Source: Aquilaria yunnanensis | Taxonomy: Eukaryota; Streptophyta; Magnoliopsida; Malvales; Thymelaeaceae | Assembly: GCA_039654915.1 (NCBI GenBank) | Contig: CM077596.1 | Span: forward strand, 51,644,501 to 51,708,500 | Length of the DNA stretch: 64,000 nucleotides | Reading direction: 5' to 3' | Shown: positions 33,801 to 46,319 of the stretch, one piece after another | Layout of the letters: the number at the start of each line of letters is the position of its first letter | How positions within the stretch are numbered: position 1 is the first letter of the stretch | Program-made: the position numbers and the translations under genes | The notes under the pieces: generated by a model | What the model saw: the letters and a program-made list of their open reading frames with translations, nothing else | Databases searched by the model: none | Told to the model about the DNA's origin: nothing

Positions 33801-36800
33801 ATGTCTTCAGACAAGTACGATACCTTCCTGATTTGTTTTAATGGCAAAAACTACTCAACCTGGGCATTTCATTTCAAGATATTTGTCACAGGAAAAGATC
33901 TATAGGGACATGTTGATGGCAGCAAACCTGCTCCTAACAAGGACAAATACAAGGATGAGCACGCCAAGTGGGAAGTGAAGGATGCTCAAATCATGGCATG
34001 GATTCTAGGGTCTGTGGAATCCAACATCATCTTGAATCTTCGACCCTTCAATACCGTAGCTGAAATGTGGAATTATCTGAAGAAATTCTACAATCAACAC
34101 AATACTGCTTATCAATTTCAGCTTGAACATGAGCTAGCCAGCCTCTAACAGGGCAGTCTCTCTATTTCTGATCTTTATTCCAGCTTCATGAATCTTTGGG
34201 CTGAATATACTGATATAGTCTATGGTACCTTACCTCCCGAAGGTCTTAGTTCTGTTCAATCTGTGCATGATACTACTAAGAGGGATCAATTTCTTATGAA
34301 ACTGAGATTTGAATTTGAAAGCACCAGGTCCAATCTTATGAACCGAGAATTAGTCCCTTCCTTGGATGCATGCCTCAATGAATTGTTCCATGAGGAACAA
34401 CGACTTCTCACTCAAAACACCTTGGAACAACATAAATCCACTTCTGTTCCTATGGCTTATGCAGCTCCAGGCAAGCAGAAAGGTAGGAACATGAGTACCG
34501 TTCAATGCTTTTGTTGCAAAGAATTTGGCCACTATGCTTCAAATTGTTCAAAAATATTCTGCAACTACTGCAAAAATGATGGCCATATCATCAAGGAATG
34601 CCCTACTCGACCCCACAAAAGATCTGAAATAGCATATATTGCGTCAGCTGATTCTTCAAGTGCTAGAAGTTCTATGGATACTATGCATCTGACACCAAAT
34701 GCTCCTGCTCTTGTTCAATCTGTGACCCCCGAAATGATTCAACAGATGATCATTTCTTCATTCTCTGCATTAAAACTCTCAAGTAAACCCCTCACTACAT
34801 CATTTCCTTGGTACTTGGATTCTGGGGCCTCCCATCACATGACAAACAATGTTAAACTCCTCACCAATGTAAGTAAATATCCTAGAAATCTCAAAATTCA
34901 TACAGCTGATGGCAACTTTTTACCTATCACAGCCACTAGTGATGTTTCTCCTTCTATAACCAATGTTCTTGTCTCTCCTGGCCTTACCACTAATCTTGTT
35001 TCTATCGGTCAATTGGTTGACAACGATTGTAAAGTGGAATTTTCTAAATTTGGTTGTGTTGTGCAGGATCAGCAATCAAGGAAGATGATCACAAGGGGGC
35101 CTAAAATAGGACATCTTTTCCCTCTCCAATTTCCAGTGTCTCCATGTTTCTCTTTGCCCGTCATTACTTGTAATTCTGCTTATGCTGATTATCGAGCATG
35201 GCATAAGCGTCTAGGACACCCAAACCTCAATGTACTTGGGAATAAAGGGGCACCATCTCTTAGTTCTGTTCAATTTGATTGCAATTCTTTTAGGCTTGGA
35301 AAAAGTAAAATTCTGCCATTTCCCACTCACACACCAAACGTAGTCCAGCATTTTGATTTAATACATAGTGATGTGTGGGGTATGGCACCAGTCATATCTC
35401 ATGCAAATTACAAGTATTTTGTGACTTTCATTGATGACTATAGTCGCTTCATATGGATTTATTTTCTGTATTCTAAAGATAAAGTGTTTTCTGTTTTCAA
35501 GCTTTTTCATGCACATGTTCAGACCCAATTTTCTGCCAAAATAAAAATTCTTCGTTCTAATAATGTGGGTAAGTATATGTCTCATTTACTTCAAGATTTT
35601 TTGCAAACCAATGGCATAATTTCTCAAAGGTCTTGTCCCTCAACCCCCCAACAAAATAGGGTGGCTGAAAGAAAGAATTGTCACCTTCTCGATGTTGTCC
35701 GCACTCTTCTGTTAGAGTCATTTGTACCTTCTTGTTTTTGGTGTGAAGTTCTCTCCACTGCTGTCTACCTCATCAACAGATTGCTTTCTCCCTCATTGAA
35801 CCATGCTTCTCCTTTCTTTCGAGTATTTGATCATACCCCAAAATATTCTCACCTTTGTACTTTCGGCTGTGTGTGCTATGTTCATCTTCCTACACAGGAA
35901 TGCACAAAACTCACAGCTCAAGCTATTTAATGTGCTTTTCTAGGATATTCTGTGCACCAAAAAGGTTTTCTTTGGTATGATCCCAGTTTGCGTCGTATTC
36001 GAGTTTCTTGAAATGTGATTTTCTTTGAAAACCAGTATTTCTTTTCCACACACCATGATGATCTTCCTCCTTCATTTTCTATTTTGCCTGTATTTACTAA
36101 CTCTTCTGTAGATTATATACCCTCTAAACCTCTTATAGTCTACTAGCAACGCCAGATCTCAGCACCTCCTAAGCCCCCTCCAGCTGATCCCCTAACTGCT
36201 AATCCAGTTCCAGCAACTACACTTAAACCTCTTAGACACAGTACACTCACAGACCACAAGATAGGTATCGATTCACCTCTCTTTTATCTTTGACATCCAC
36301 CTTGTCCTCTATTCCTATTCCTTCATCATATAAACAGGCAATGGAGCATAAATTTTGGCGGAAAGCTATTAAAACAGGACTTCTTGAACTTGAAGAAAAC
36401 CAAACCTGGGATGTTGTTCCATGTCCCCTTGGTAGTAAGTTTGTGTTTTTGATCAAGCTATATTTTGATGGATCCATCGATCGTTACAAGGCTTGGTTGG
36501 TGGTTCTTGGCAGCAAGCAAGAATATGGTCTAGACTATGATGAGACCTTCACACCTATAGCCAAAAAGACTACTGTACGAACAATACTAGCCCTGGCTGC
36601 ATCACAATCATGGTCTTTACATCAAATGGATGTAAAGAATGCCTTCTTACATGGTGATCTCAATGAGGAAGTTTGCATCAAACTTCCCTATGGTATGGCT
36701 ACTTCCTCACCTAATGATGTTTACAAACTGAAACGGTCTTTGTATGGATTGAAGCAAGCACCACGAGTATGGTTTGAAAAGTTTCGATCAACTCTACTCG

Positions 36801-37835
36801 GGTTTTCATTCACTCAAAGTCAATATGACTCCTCACTTTTCCTCCAGCAGACGTCTAAAGGCATAGTTATTCTACTTGTTTATGTTGATGACATCGTCAT
36901 CACTAGTTCTGATTTGGAGGCCATTTCTAAACTTCAGAATTTGCTGCACTCTACTTTCCACATGAAAGACCTAGGCCAACTCACCTATTTTTTGGGGTTA
37001 GAGGTGCATCATCGGCCGCAAGGTATCTTCTTGAATCAGCATAGATATTCAGGATTTGGTCCAATTAGCTGGACTTATGGACATAAATTTTGTTGACACC
37101 CCAATGGAACTTAATGTGAAATATCAACGAGACGAAGGGGAACTTCTTGGTGATCCTACTTTATATCAGAAGCTGGTTTGTAATCTTATTTATTTAACTA
37201 TTACCCGCCCAGACATTTCTTATGCTGTCCACACAGTCAACAAGTTCATGCAAGCTCCTCGGCATCTCCACTTATCCGCAGTCCGCCGCATCATTAGATA
37301 TATTCTTGGCACCCTTAGTCATGGATTATGTTTTCCTACTGGTTCTTCACCCTAGCTACATGCCTACAGTGATGCAGATTGGGCTGGCTACCCGAACACA
37401 AGAAAATCTACTACAGGATGGTGCATGTTTCTTGGTGATGCTCTTATCTCTTGGAAATGCAAGAAGCAAGACTCTGTCTCCAAATCATCCACTGAGGTAG
37501 AATACCGAGCCATGTCTGCAGCTTGCTTTGAGATCATTTGGCTGGGTGGTCTCTTAACAGAGCTTGGTTTCTCCCAAGATCAACCTACTCCCCTGCATGC
37601 TGACAACACTAGTGCCATCCAAATTGCTGCCAATCCTGTATATCACAAACACACAAAGCACATAAAGGTAGATTGTCATTCTATCCAAGAGGCCTATGAC
37701 CGCCAAGTTATCACCCTGCCACACATCTCCACCACTCTACAGATTGCAGATATCTTCACCAAATCCATGACACATCAGCGACATAACTTCCTTGTTAGCA
37801 AATTGATGCTTGTAAATTTACCAGCATCAATTTGA
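33801..37835 (+). pseudogene. Copia 2 gag-pol polyprotein, broken
   Basis: It starts at ATG 33801 (MSSDKYDTFL). The gag part has stops TAG 33903 and TAA 34146, then stays open to 35930. Two CCHC zinc knuckles follow, CFCCKEFGHYASNC (34507) and CNYCKNDGHIIKEC (34561), then protease WYLDSGASHH (34810), pre-integrase WHKRLGHPN (35200) and integrase (HSDVWG 35368). The second integrase catalytic position reads RSNNVGKY (35554) with Asn where Asp is required. After a stop (35928) and frameshifts come RT (36290-37096; AFLHGDL, YVDDIVIT), then RNase H in another frame (DADWAG near 37375, STEVEYR 37490, HADNTSA). A TAG lies at 37353. Translation is impossible as a whole. Confidence 0.95.
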
Positions 37836-37842
37836 GGGGGGA
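37831..37842 (+). other. Polypurine tract, copia 2
   Basis: TTTGAGGGGGGA abuts the 3' LTR start TGTCAAAG. Confidence 0.9.
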
Positions 37843-38130
37843 TGTCAAAGGCAAATGGCCAGTAGATTCTATGGCAGATTCTAGACCCTGGCCATTTAAG
37901 GCAAGCAGATTCTATGCCTTGTACAGTTGTGACAACTGTCTTTATGATTGTAAATCTTTTATGATTTCCTTATTTAGGATATACTAGCTGTAGGATATCT
38001 TTAGACAGATTTGTATATGGCAGTTTAGCTATGTTTAGGGCTAAATATAAGCTTGTATTTATATTATATAAGGGGAATTCACCTCCAGGGAGATGACACA
38101 TTTTTTGCTCAAAATTCTCTCAGTTTATCA
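37843..38130 (+). repeat. 3' LTR of copia 2
   Basis: 288 bp ending CTCAGTTTATCA. It lacks the 13 bp GTTGGCCATTTAA-type segment present in the 5' LTR. Confidence 0.93.
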
Positions 38131-39612
38131 TTAGGAATTCCAGATAAGAAGATGAGGAATTCCAAAGAGTTATGAGACTTGCAGCTCAAATTCATAGGAA
38201 TGGAAGAAACTTAAAGAGAGAGAGAGAGAGAGAAGATGAATTTAGGGAGAAAAGACTCGAAAATTCTCATTAGATATCAAAACCCAATGGCCTGGAAATC
38301 TCTTGAATCTTGCCTAATTAACTGAAATAACTAACTGCTGCCCATCATCCCCAAGTTAGCAGGTAACATTGCACTTGTCAAACTTCAAGTGAATTTTTCA
38401 TTTGCCTTTTTCTGGTACACTTTGTAAGCTTGTGGTGGCGTGTTCTACTTTTAGGATTCACATGATTAGCTTCTTGTATTATTGTAGAAGAAGAAGTGTC
38501 TAGTTGGCCATCGTTTTTTAACTCTCTTTGTGGCTGTTCTTTTGTCTGAACAGAGAGAGGACAAGTTGGTTTGGATTTATGACAGTTGGTGGCAATTTTT
38601 CAATCAGTTTGTGAGTCAATTGGATGTGCTTGCGAGTGTAGCAGGGTGTGTTTGATAGTACTTCCTCGTCCTCTCTTTGAAATACAAGAGTGAGAAGGGT
38701 AAGAATGTATGATGTTGAAGCAGGAAGCAGGGATTGGCAAAGCCAGTAGATAGGAACCACCAGAACTGCAGTCTCTGTTCATGGCAAAGCCTAAGCATAG
38801 TGATGGGAAAAGCTGGAAAAGAAACAATCCCTTTTTGAACCAATTTTCCCTGATTCATCCTCGTTCCTCGGCTTGGAGGTTTAAAAGAAGGAGAATTTGT
38901 CATGCTGGCTCAGACAATAATCGCAAGTGGGTCTTCTACTCCTCAAATTGTTCTTATTATAAAGGTGTTTTTAGTTATTCTTTTTGGGTAGTATAGTGAT
39001 TTTGAATTTGGTTGGTCTATTCGTATTCCCAAGTAGTTATACTGGTTGAAATAATTGTCTTTTAATAAAAAGAGAACTTTAAGCTGCGTTTGTTTTCTGG
39101 TTAATATATTGGCAGCTAAATGACCTGTAGAATCCAAGTGAAGATTTCTATGCTGAGCTTCAGTTCCACTCCCCGTGTTATGAACCCCTTTTTCTCTGTG
39201 TGTTTCTATGAAGATAAAGTTATTGTCTTTAAGTACCATGTACTGCTGAGAATGCTTCAAAGCACCTCTTATGCGATGGAATTAGTAGATATAACGCGAG
39301 GATTCTGTGTTTTGAGCTATTGTGCTTGTGCCTATAATGATTACAGTCAGCAGATAACAGATCGTCAATTTAAATAAATTGCATTCAATCAATTTTCGTT
39401 TGAAATACATAAAGATTGAAGCAGTGTTGCCTTTTCCTTGTTTTATAAGCGATGATGTAATTTTACCATCGAGGATGAGTTGTCTGTGAAATTTTGAACA
39501 TATGAAACAGGGTAAAGTATACATAGTGATTGTATTTTCCTAGTTTACAACTTTTCTATCAGTTTCTATTGAGTTTCTGGTGAAATTGCATTCTTAAGAA
39601 ATACTTAACAGG
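38131..39612. other. Non-coding DNA right of copia 2, partly CNL-cluster flank
   Basis: A (GA)n tract lies at 38214-38233. Sequence near 39110 (GGCAGCTAAATGACCTGTAG) resembles 23868 in the flank of CNL copy 3, so the duplicated region extends to about here. Short ORFs on both strands show no family features. Confidence 0.55.
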
Positions 39613-39933
39613 TACATACAGGGTGCGCAATGCGAGTGTGCCTCAAGTTTCTCTGAGAAAGGTGATGCAAACATTGCTTCTATGTATGATGTCAAGCTGC
39701 TGCAACCTTCTAGATTCATGAGGAATGCTGCACTTCTGGATAAAGAAAGCAACAACATGCAGACTGATGCACCATCAAGCCTGTACTTCAAGCATAGAAG
39801 TATCTTATTCAAAAGGTCAAACGTACAGGTTCAACCTTCCACTGCAATTATTCCAGCACTTGGTATCTTCACATCCAAAGATAGCCTGTGTACTTGGGAT
39901 CAAGATCCTTTCTGTTTTTGTCTTGAGGCGTAA
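39613..39933 (+). CDS. Unrecognised open segment, possible exon
   Basis: The frame is open from just after TAACAG (39611) to TAA at 39931, about 106 codons, with a candidate acceptor ACATACAG|GG near 39621. Composition is protein-like (GAQCECASSFSEKGDANIAS..., NNMQTDAPSSLYFKHRS) without low complexity. The first ATG is at 39682. No domain or family is recognised. It could be an exon remnant of a decayed gene or chance. Confidence 0.25.
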   Translation, partial: YIQGAQCECASSFSEKGDANIASMYDVKLLQPSRFMRNAALLDKESNNMQTDAPSSLYFKHRSILFKRSNVQVQPSTAIIPALGIFTSKDSLCTWDQDPFCFCLEA

Positions 39934-42718
39934 TAGTCAGTAAGATTCATATTAAACTTTGAACTAACACAGTAGCTTCAACATTCAGCAGCAGAACATC
40001 ATTATGTAACAATACTGCCCGTAATTTTCCTGAAGTTGTAGCTATTTTTCTAATTTTAAACTCTCCACAAGTCTAAAATTATGTCAGATGATTTTCCAGC
40101 TCATGTTCTCCTAAAACCTGCAGCTTCTTCAAAAAGTCAACTTTAAGTCGACCTTTCTGGCCTAAGCACTGTGAATGCAGCCACTGAGAACAAAATTCTG
40201 GTTGCCCACTTAGCTTATCAGCTAGACAACTCTGAAATTTTGATGTTTAGGTTTTGTAACTCCACCACCAATCACTGAACCCATAAGACCTGGTAACATT
40301 GTGCTCAAACATTTACTTGGGTGTTTAGCTCAGTAGGAAGTAATGAAATAACAATTATCTGATAGTTTTGGTGATTTCCAGCGTCTAATAGGTTGACAGT
40401 TCATAGACTGTGACTTATAAGTTCTCCACACATTTAAAATCTTCTTGGAAAGCTCATCAACCTGGAAATTTCATCAGTGGGTTTCCTATTTTGAAAGTCA
40501 ACAGATCAGTCAAACCTTTATGCATGACAACATTGAATCAACTACTCCAGGATTTTTCATTTCTTCCTTTTAAATCAACCTTGACATCTCTTGCTCAGTA
40601 TTCCATGACAGGAATCTGAGAGAAGAATATCATTTCAGGAACCCAAACATCCAGTAGGCTTGCCTTATGCTTTAACCTTCCCATTCATTACTGATGTACA
40701 ACTTTTGATTATTTGGCTCTCTTCCAGTTAGCTTTGATTACAGCTCCTGTTCTTAATCCAATATACCATGGTTATGATGTCAAATCTGTCACTCCATAAC
40801 CAGTTGTATATTCCTTGCTAATACAAGTGTTGCCTTCATCATAAACCAAACCTGCTTCTGTAATTCTGGGTCATTGTTCTGCCTTTAATAGTTCAATAGG
40901 CAAAACTCAGAATTCCAAAGCCAACTTAATGGTTTTGAGACTTGAACAAATCTTTATTATGTAATCACAACTATGAATGAAGATTTTATCCCCCTAACAT
41001 CTCTTAATCGCAAAGTCAGGTTTTCAAACCAGAATCTGCTAACTTGCAGGTACAGCAACAAAGAAATTTGGTTTCACTGAGTCATCTTTGATCTCCATAG
41101 TTATTTGTTTGTCAAGATCTTGCAGACATATTTCATTTTCATAATGAGACACATTTGAACTCAAAGATCTTAACATGTAGTCTCTGAGAAAGAAGCTGAA
41201 CCCTATATAGAGACACAGGTTCTCAGTAGTTAGAAAGCTTGAGTTTAGGGTGGTCACTTTGAGCTCCTCTACAAATTTCTAGCTCAAATTCTGAGGACAC
41301 TTCTCTGCAGCCATAAGAAATTTCTCTCCAAGCAAAAACTCCAATATAAAGGTCTTAATCAGGATACGTTGCATAATCTTCATTAAAACTTCCTCAATAG
41401 TGCTGTTTTCTTGACTTTCATAGCACTTCCTTCCAAACCAAGAAAATTTTCACATGGAGAGTGTTAAACAAGTTCTTATTTACCATTAGAACATGCCTGG
41501 GAAAACTCAGGTCCAAAAGCTTCTTCAAGCTCAGAGTCAAACTTCCAATTCTAGTAAAGTTCTTGCAAATGCTGTGGCTTTACTTTAACTGATAGACCAT
41601 TTTAGAGTTCCACTACAGACCTTTAAACCAAGGTCAGTAGGCACATTTCTTGACTGAAAAGAGGCTCATTTAACATCAGTAATCCTCTATGTAGCAGTTC
41701 AAAACAGAATACCAATTGTGTGACCAAAACTGCAGATCATTGAGTAGAAACTTGGGTTTGGGAAAGGTCACTTTTAGTTCCACTATGGATCATCAATCCA
41801 ATCCTTATACACACATTTGTTTTGCAATATAGCACTCATCCAGAGCCTAACATCCCAGGGGAGAAGCTCAGATCAAGATTCCATCTCTCAAACCCCTTGA
41901 AACTAGTTTATCTCTGCAGAACATGGATTCGGTAGTACTTTTCTCAAATCTTCAATAAAACACTTCAACACACTCCAATTGGCTAATAAAACTTGTACAT
42001 CTAATTTCAGCCTTCAAGGTCCTTCCTAGCCCAAGGTCAACTGGCCAGTCAAACTTACTTTTGCTGGGAAATTCCTGTTGCACAGAACAATAATCTGTTG
42101 TTCCTAACAGATTCAGATAGGAGAATACATAATTCACACACTCCCTTTCACTGTATACATGAATGCCAGAAAAATACAAATGCTTTTTCTCCAACATTCT
42201 CTTCAATCAATAGGAGTTTCTTATTTAAACGGCAGATCGGTACAATAACAATAATGGCACTATAATTCCATAAATAGAATAATGCCACTCAATAAGCATG
42301 TAAACAAGTTTCAATTATTACTAACAACATGCTTGCAAGAGTTCATTCAGAAACACTTCCTTTCATAGAAAGTCAATAGCAGAGTCAAACTTGTTCAACA
42401 TTATCTCTTGCCTGTATCTACCATCTTCAACAACCACTTGCTGGAAATTAAATATTCTTCTCCCACAGCCACATTCAATTTTTTTTCAATTAACATAAGG
42501 GGGTGTTAAACTCCCGGTTTTGGTGCTTCATTCAATAAATCACATTAAAGCAACCAATCTTAACAACATCAAGAAAGATCAACAGTCACAAGCACATTCC
42601 ATGGTCTTAACAAATAAGACACATAACCACTAGCACACAAACTAACTACTACTGTGGCCTATATTTAGGATACTCTCTAATACTGAAAATCCCGGACATC
42701 TTTGGACAACCTAACCTT
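39934..42718. other. Non-coding region, possibly the minus-strand interior of the disrupted LTR element
   Basis: No coding region could be supported on either strand. If the primer site at 42719 is real, this would be the 5' leader and gag region of a badly decayed minus-strand Ty3/gypsy element, but no gag motif is visible. A TATATA word lies at 41198. Confidence 0.35.
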
Positions 42719-42729
42719 GCTCTGATACC
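42719..42729 (-). other. Candidate primer binding site (minus strand)
   Basis: The minus strand reads GGTATCAGAGC, the tRNA-Met-complementary word. It starts four bases inside the proposed LTR end ...TTCGTAACA (42734). A few bases between LTR and PBS is usual in Ty3/gypsy. Confidence 0.5.
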
Positions 42730-43544
42730 CCTTTGTTACGAACACTTCCAGGTGCTTCCGATTAGTCTACAAGTAAGTCTTAGGAACTCAACTTGTAGAC
42801 TGTTGCATGCATGTTTGTTAATCTTCAATTGGTTTAATAGCCAAGGTAGCCTAGGATTTCTGCCATGGATTTAATTCTCGCTGTTAAAGCCAATTTTTGA
42901 TTGAACTGGTGCATTTTCAGCATGGATCGATACGTGTGTCATGCTTTGGTTCTTAATCGTCTTGTAATCAGATAGCTAACCTGAAGTCATACCAATTAAT
43001 TCTTAACAACTTCCTACAGACTAAGCAGAAATCTCTCTCATATGGCAATTGGAACTGAAATTCATTAAATAATAATTACAAGCAGCTCATGAGGGGAAAG
43101 GTCAAAACAAGTCCTATAGCTTTTGCAACTTTTCTAAGTAAGTTCTGTATCTTCACAATTTTCTATTTAAGTCCTATATCTTCGAAAACATGATCTTTGT
43201 TAGTCCTATAGCCAGAAAACTTAACGAAAATCGTATGTGGTGGATAACACACGTTAAAAATAATGGGTAAATATCAAAATTAGTCATATAATTTTGTAAC
43301 TTTTCTAATTAACTCACTAGGTTACTATTTTCTCACAATTTATCCCTAGATTCAAAAGAAATCTATAACTGTGTAACTCTAATTACAATGTGCAAGTTGC
43401 ATTATTGTTATTATGCTTGAAATTTTCAGAAAATGTTTAAGATAAACCATTTATTCTCCTTCTTTTTTTTTCCCAAATGAACTATTATATTTTCTATGTT
43501 TTGAGGCCATTGATTGCCATTACATCAATGGAATATACAATGCA

Positions 43545-43870
43545 AATGGGAATATTACATCACTTGAGCCATTTAAAAACTAGCACTTTACCTACTTAAC
43601 CATCACTTGAAAAAATTATTTTAGAAATTAATTAATTATTTACGAGTTATCCAACTCAAAAATAAAATTTTAAAAAATACTATTTTTAAAAAAATATTTT
43701 AAAAATGCGAATTGGAATATTACATCCCTTGAGCCATTTAAAAATTAGCACTTTACCTACTTAACAATCACTCAAAAAAATTATTTTAGAAATTAATTAA
43801 TTATTTACGAGTATCCAACTCAAAAATAAAATTTTAAAAATATATTTTGAGCTTATTAACTTATAGAATT
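43545..43870. repeat. 165 bp direct tandem duplication
   Basis: The segment with TTGAGCCATTTAAAA and TTATTTACGAG recurs 165 bp apart (TTGAGCC at 43564 and 43729). It lies inside the long-TIR transposon and is non-coding. Confidence 0.85.
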
Positions 43871-44698
43871 TTAATTGATGTACAATAGTCAAATGAAAAA
43901 TTAAAAATATTAATTAATAATAGTGTGTTAAATAGCTCATTACTTAATATTTCACATTTGTAATATTTCATTGTATATATATTTCAATGTACTTTATAGA
44001 TTCCATGATAGGATGATTTAATCTTTTTAATATTATTCTTCATGCTTTTATAAAAGCTTGAAAGAATAAACTACAAAATTTTACAAAATGAGCCATAAGT
44101 ATATTATAGAAAGAATATTTATATCAACAATAACAATGTAATGATGATAATTTCACTGGTGATAAAAAAAAAGGATTTATAAACTAATGAATACATAGAT
44201 AAATAGGACAATTAATTAATTATAAAATTGTGTAACAGTATAATCAAGTCATCGACATAGGGATCGGGATTGAGGTCGTTCAGCTCCAGCTTTCTCACCA
44301 TAACATAATTCGGTGGTTGCTTGGCGAGAGGTTTTTATTCCGCTTCTTGCTGGTAATTCTCCATTTCCAGAAGTTCTATATGTTTTTAATTTTATGATCA
44401 TGATTAGTGTTATCACTTAAAATTTTATATTTTTCAATTAGAAAGTATGAAAATTGTTCCTTGTTCCTCACTCTCGAGGAAGAAAGAGAAGAGAAAATGT
44501 AGCGGGCTTGTGCTTGAAGGACAACGGCTCCAGAAGAGAATATTTAGGATTCTGATGGTGAGTTGTGAAAAAATAAGAACCTAATGACTTAATTAGAAAA
44601 GTTATAAAGTTGGATGTCTGATTTTGATTTTCTCTCTTTGTTTTTAACGTCCGTTATCTGCCACATAGGATTTCAATCAAGTTTTCCAGTGATGGGAC

Positions 44699-45500
44699 CA
44701 AGGTTGTTAAAGTTGGGTTTCTACTTAAAGTCATTTTGATTTTTCTACAATCGTAAAGTCGTAAAAAGTCGTAGAGTCGTAAGATTCTATCAAAAAACTT
44801 TTAGAAAAAGATAAAAAAACTAATATTTTAATACCATAAAAATGCCATGGCATAAACATATAATACAAAAAAATAAAATTTTCAAATTTGCAATTCATAA
44901 ATGAAAAGTTGAAAACATCTCAATTATCTAATGGAACACAAGAGACATTATGACTAATGATAGTATCAATATTATTATCTTCTAAATTCATATCTTCTTC
45001 TTCTTCTTTTTTAGTTTTATCTTTTAATAGGTTAAACTCACTTATGCAAATATTTGTATCATCATTGGCATTTTCTTTGCCTACAACTACATTTATATAA
45101 ACTTAATAACCAGGATTATTAAAATCATAGTGAAGAAGAGTAATAAAGTGACACTGGGAGCCTAAGGGAAAAAACAATAGATGATTTTTGTTTTTTTCGG
45201 TTATCTTTATTTAATTTTTTATTTTAATCTAAATTAGTCTAGTTTGATTGTATAAAGATTGAATTGGGTAATAAATTAATATATTTTTTATTTGCTTTCA
45301 TTTTTTAGGCCAATTTCAGAAAATTTGATATAATAACATAGAAACGTAAAGTCGTAAAATTTCTAAGTTTCTAAGACTAAAGTCAGGATTCTACCCGTTT
45401 CTACCTACATATAAGTTTCTACTAAGACTTGAAACATTTTTTGTTCCTAGTCGTAGAAACGTATGTTTCTAATACTTAAGTCGGGATTTTAATAACCATG
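44699..45500. mobile_element. Small hAT-like non-autonomous element
   Basis: The left end CAAGGTTGTTAAA mirrors the right end TTTTAATAACCATG. Flanks GATGGGAC (44691-44698) and GATAGGAC (45501-45508) agree at 7 of 8. The insertion splits the right arm of the surrounding inverted-repeat transposon: joining the flanks restores the match to its left arm near 43200. The interior has a GTCGTAAA-type short tandem repeat (44752-44785) and no ORF of note. Confidence 0.85.
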
Positions 45501-45783
45501 GATAGGACTAACAAAGATCACGTTTTTTAATATATATGACTCAAATAGAAAGTCATGAAAATATATGACTTACTTAGAAAAGTTGCAAAAGTTATAAGAC
45601 TTTTTTTTTACCTTTCCCCTAGCTCATTATTTCCAGAAGTTCGGCATTAGCCAACTAAGTAAGTACAAAAAATGTATTCTTCATAATCAAGCTACAGAAT
45701 CCATTTTGATACAGGATCCTCAGGTTTAGAAACCCTTGTTCCTTGTCCAGGATTTGCTTCTAAGCTTTAACAAAAGAGAGATC

Positions 45784-45945
45784 TATTACAAAAGATTCCT
45801 ACACAAAATAGCAAAGTAGATTTATTTAGATATCAATCCTATAGTTGACTTTCCTTGTATGATGCTTATCTTATTATATATAAAGACAATAAGGGTCTTA
45901 TGTGATTATCAAGCCCTTTATTTCTTCCTTTGATATTAGTTAACA
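45784..45945 (+). repeat. 5' LTR of copia 3
   Basis: 162 bp, TATTACAAAAG to GTTAACA; the first bases were probably TG. TATATATAAAG near 45876 is the likely TATA box. Confidence 0.93.
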
Positions 45946-45957
45946 TGGTATCAAAAC
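45946..45957 (+). other. Primer binding site, copia 3
   Basis: TGGTATCAAAAC directly after the LTR; degenerate initiator tRNA-Met site. Confidence 0.8.
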
Positions 45958-46319
45958 CCAGACCCTAGCCTAACTCTTGCCACAGCCAGCCATCAGAAAA
46001 TCAAATCCACCTTTATGTTTCCGCTGCCCTAACCAACACCCTAATTTCTACTTAACCAAACCAAAAACCAAGAGCACAGCCACACCCAAGAGTCATCGGC
46101 AACTAGAACAGTACCGGTGGTGTCGCTGGAAACCTCCCATACCTCAACACATGGTCGTCAAGCGCCGCCATCTGGGGACCTCTAGGGATGGCGTTTTGAT
46201 GGGTTTGCTCGCCTTCCTGTCCTAAACAAGTTTTTGGTCTTGATTCATGTCAATTACGACCAGAATTTGAGTTTCTTTGCCATCTGGTTAGTCTCTCATA
46301 TGTTACAATGCATCATCAA

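Larger units (their letters stand above)
33391..38130 (+). mobile_element. Ty1/copia LTR retrotransposon 2
   Basis: LTRs at 33391-33691 and 37843-38130, PBS TGGTATCAGAGC (33692) and purine tract GAGGGGGGA (37834-37842). Flanks are CTAGG (33386-33390) and TTAGG (38131-38135), a five-base target duplication with one change. The LTRs differ by about a dozen substitutions and one 13 bp length difference, so it is older than copia 1. It belongs to a different family from copia 1 (two zinc knuckles, different LTR). Confidence 0.95.
43092..45620. mobile_element. Long-TIR DNA transposon (MULE- or hAT-like), non-autonomous
   Basis: The ends AGGGGAAAGGT and ACCTTTCCCCT are exact inverses. The arms match imperfectly for about 118 bp (CTTTTGCAACTTTTCTAAGT, GATCTTTGTTAGTCCTAT) and then continue into an inner inverted repeat (43200-43345 with 44565-44690). 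Flanks are AGCTCATG (43084-43091) and AGCTCATT (45621-45628), 7 of 8 bases. The long TIR suggests Mutator-like; the 8 bp duplication suggests hAT. No transposase is present. It contains a 165 bp tandem duplication and a nested 802 bp element (44699-45500). Confidence 0.8.

Noticed and set aside
42486..42512. Plus-strand ATAAGGGGG|TGTTAAACTCCC resembling a PPT-LTR junction
   Set aside because: No downstream LTR end or second copy was seen, and it conflicts with the better supported minus-strand PBS 220 bp away.
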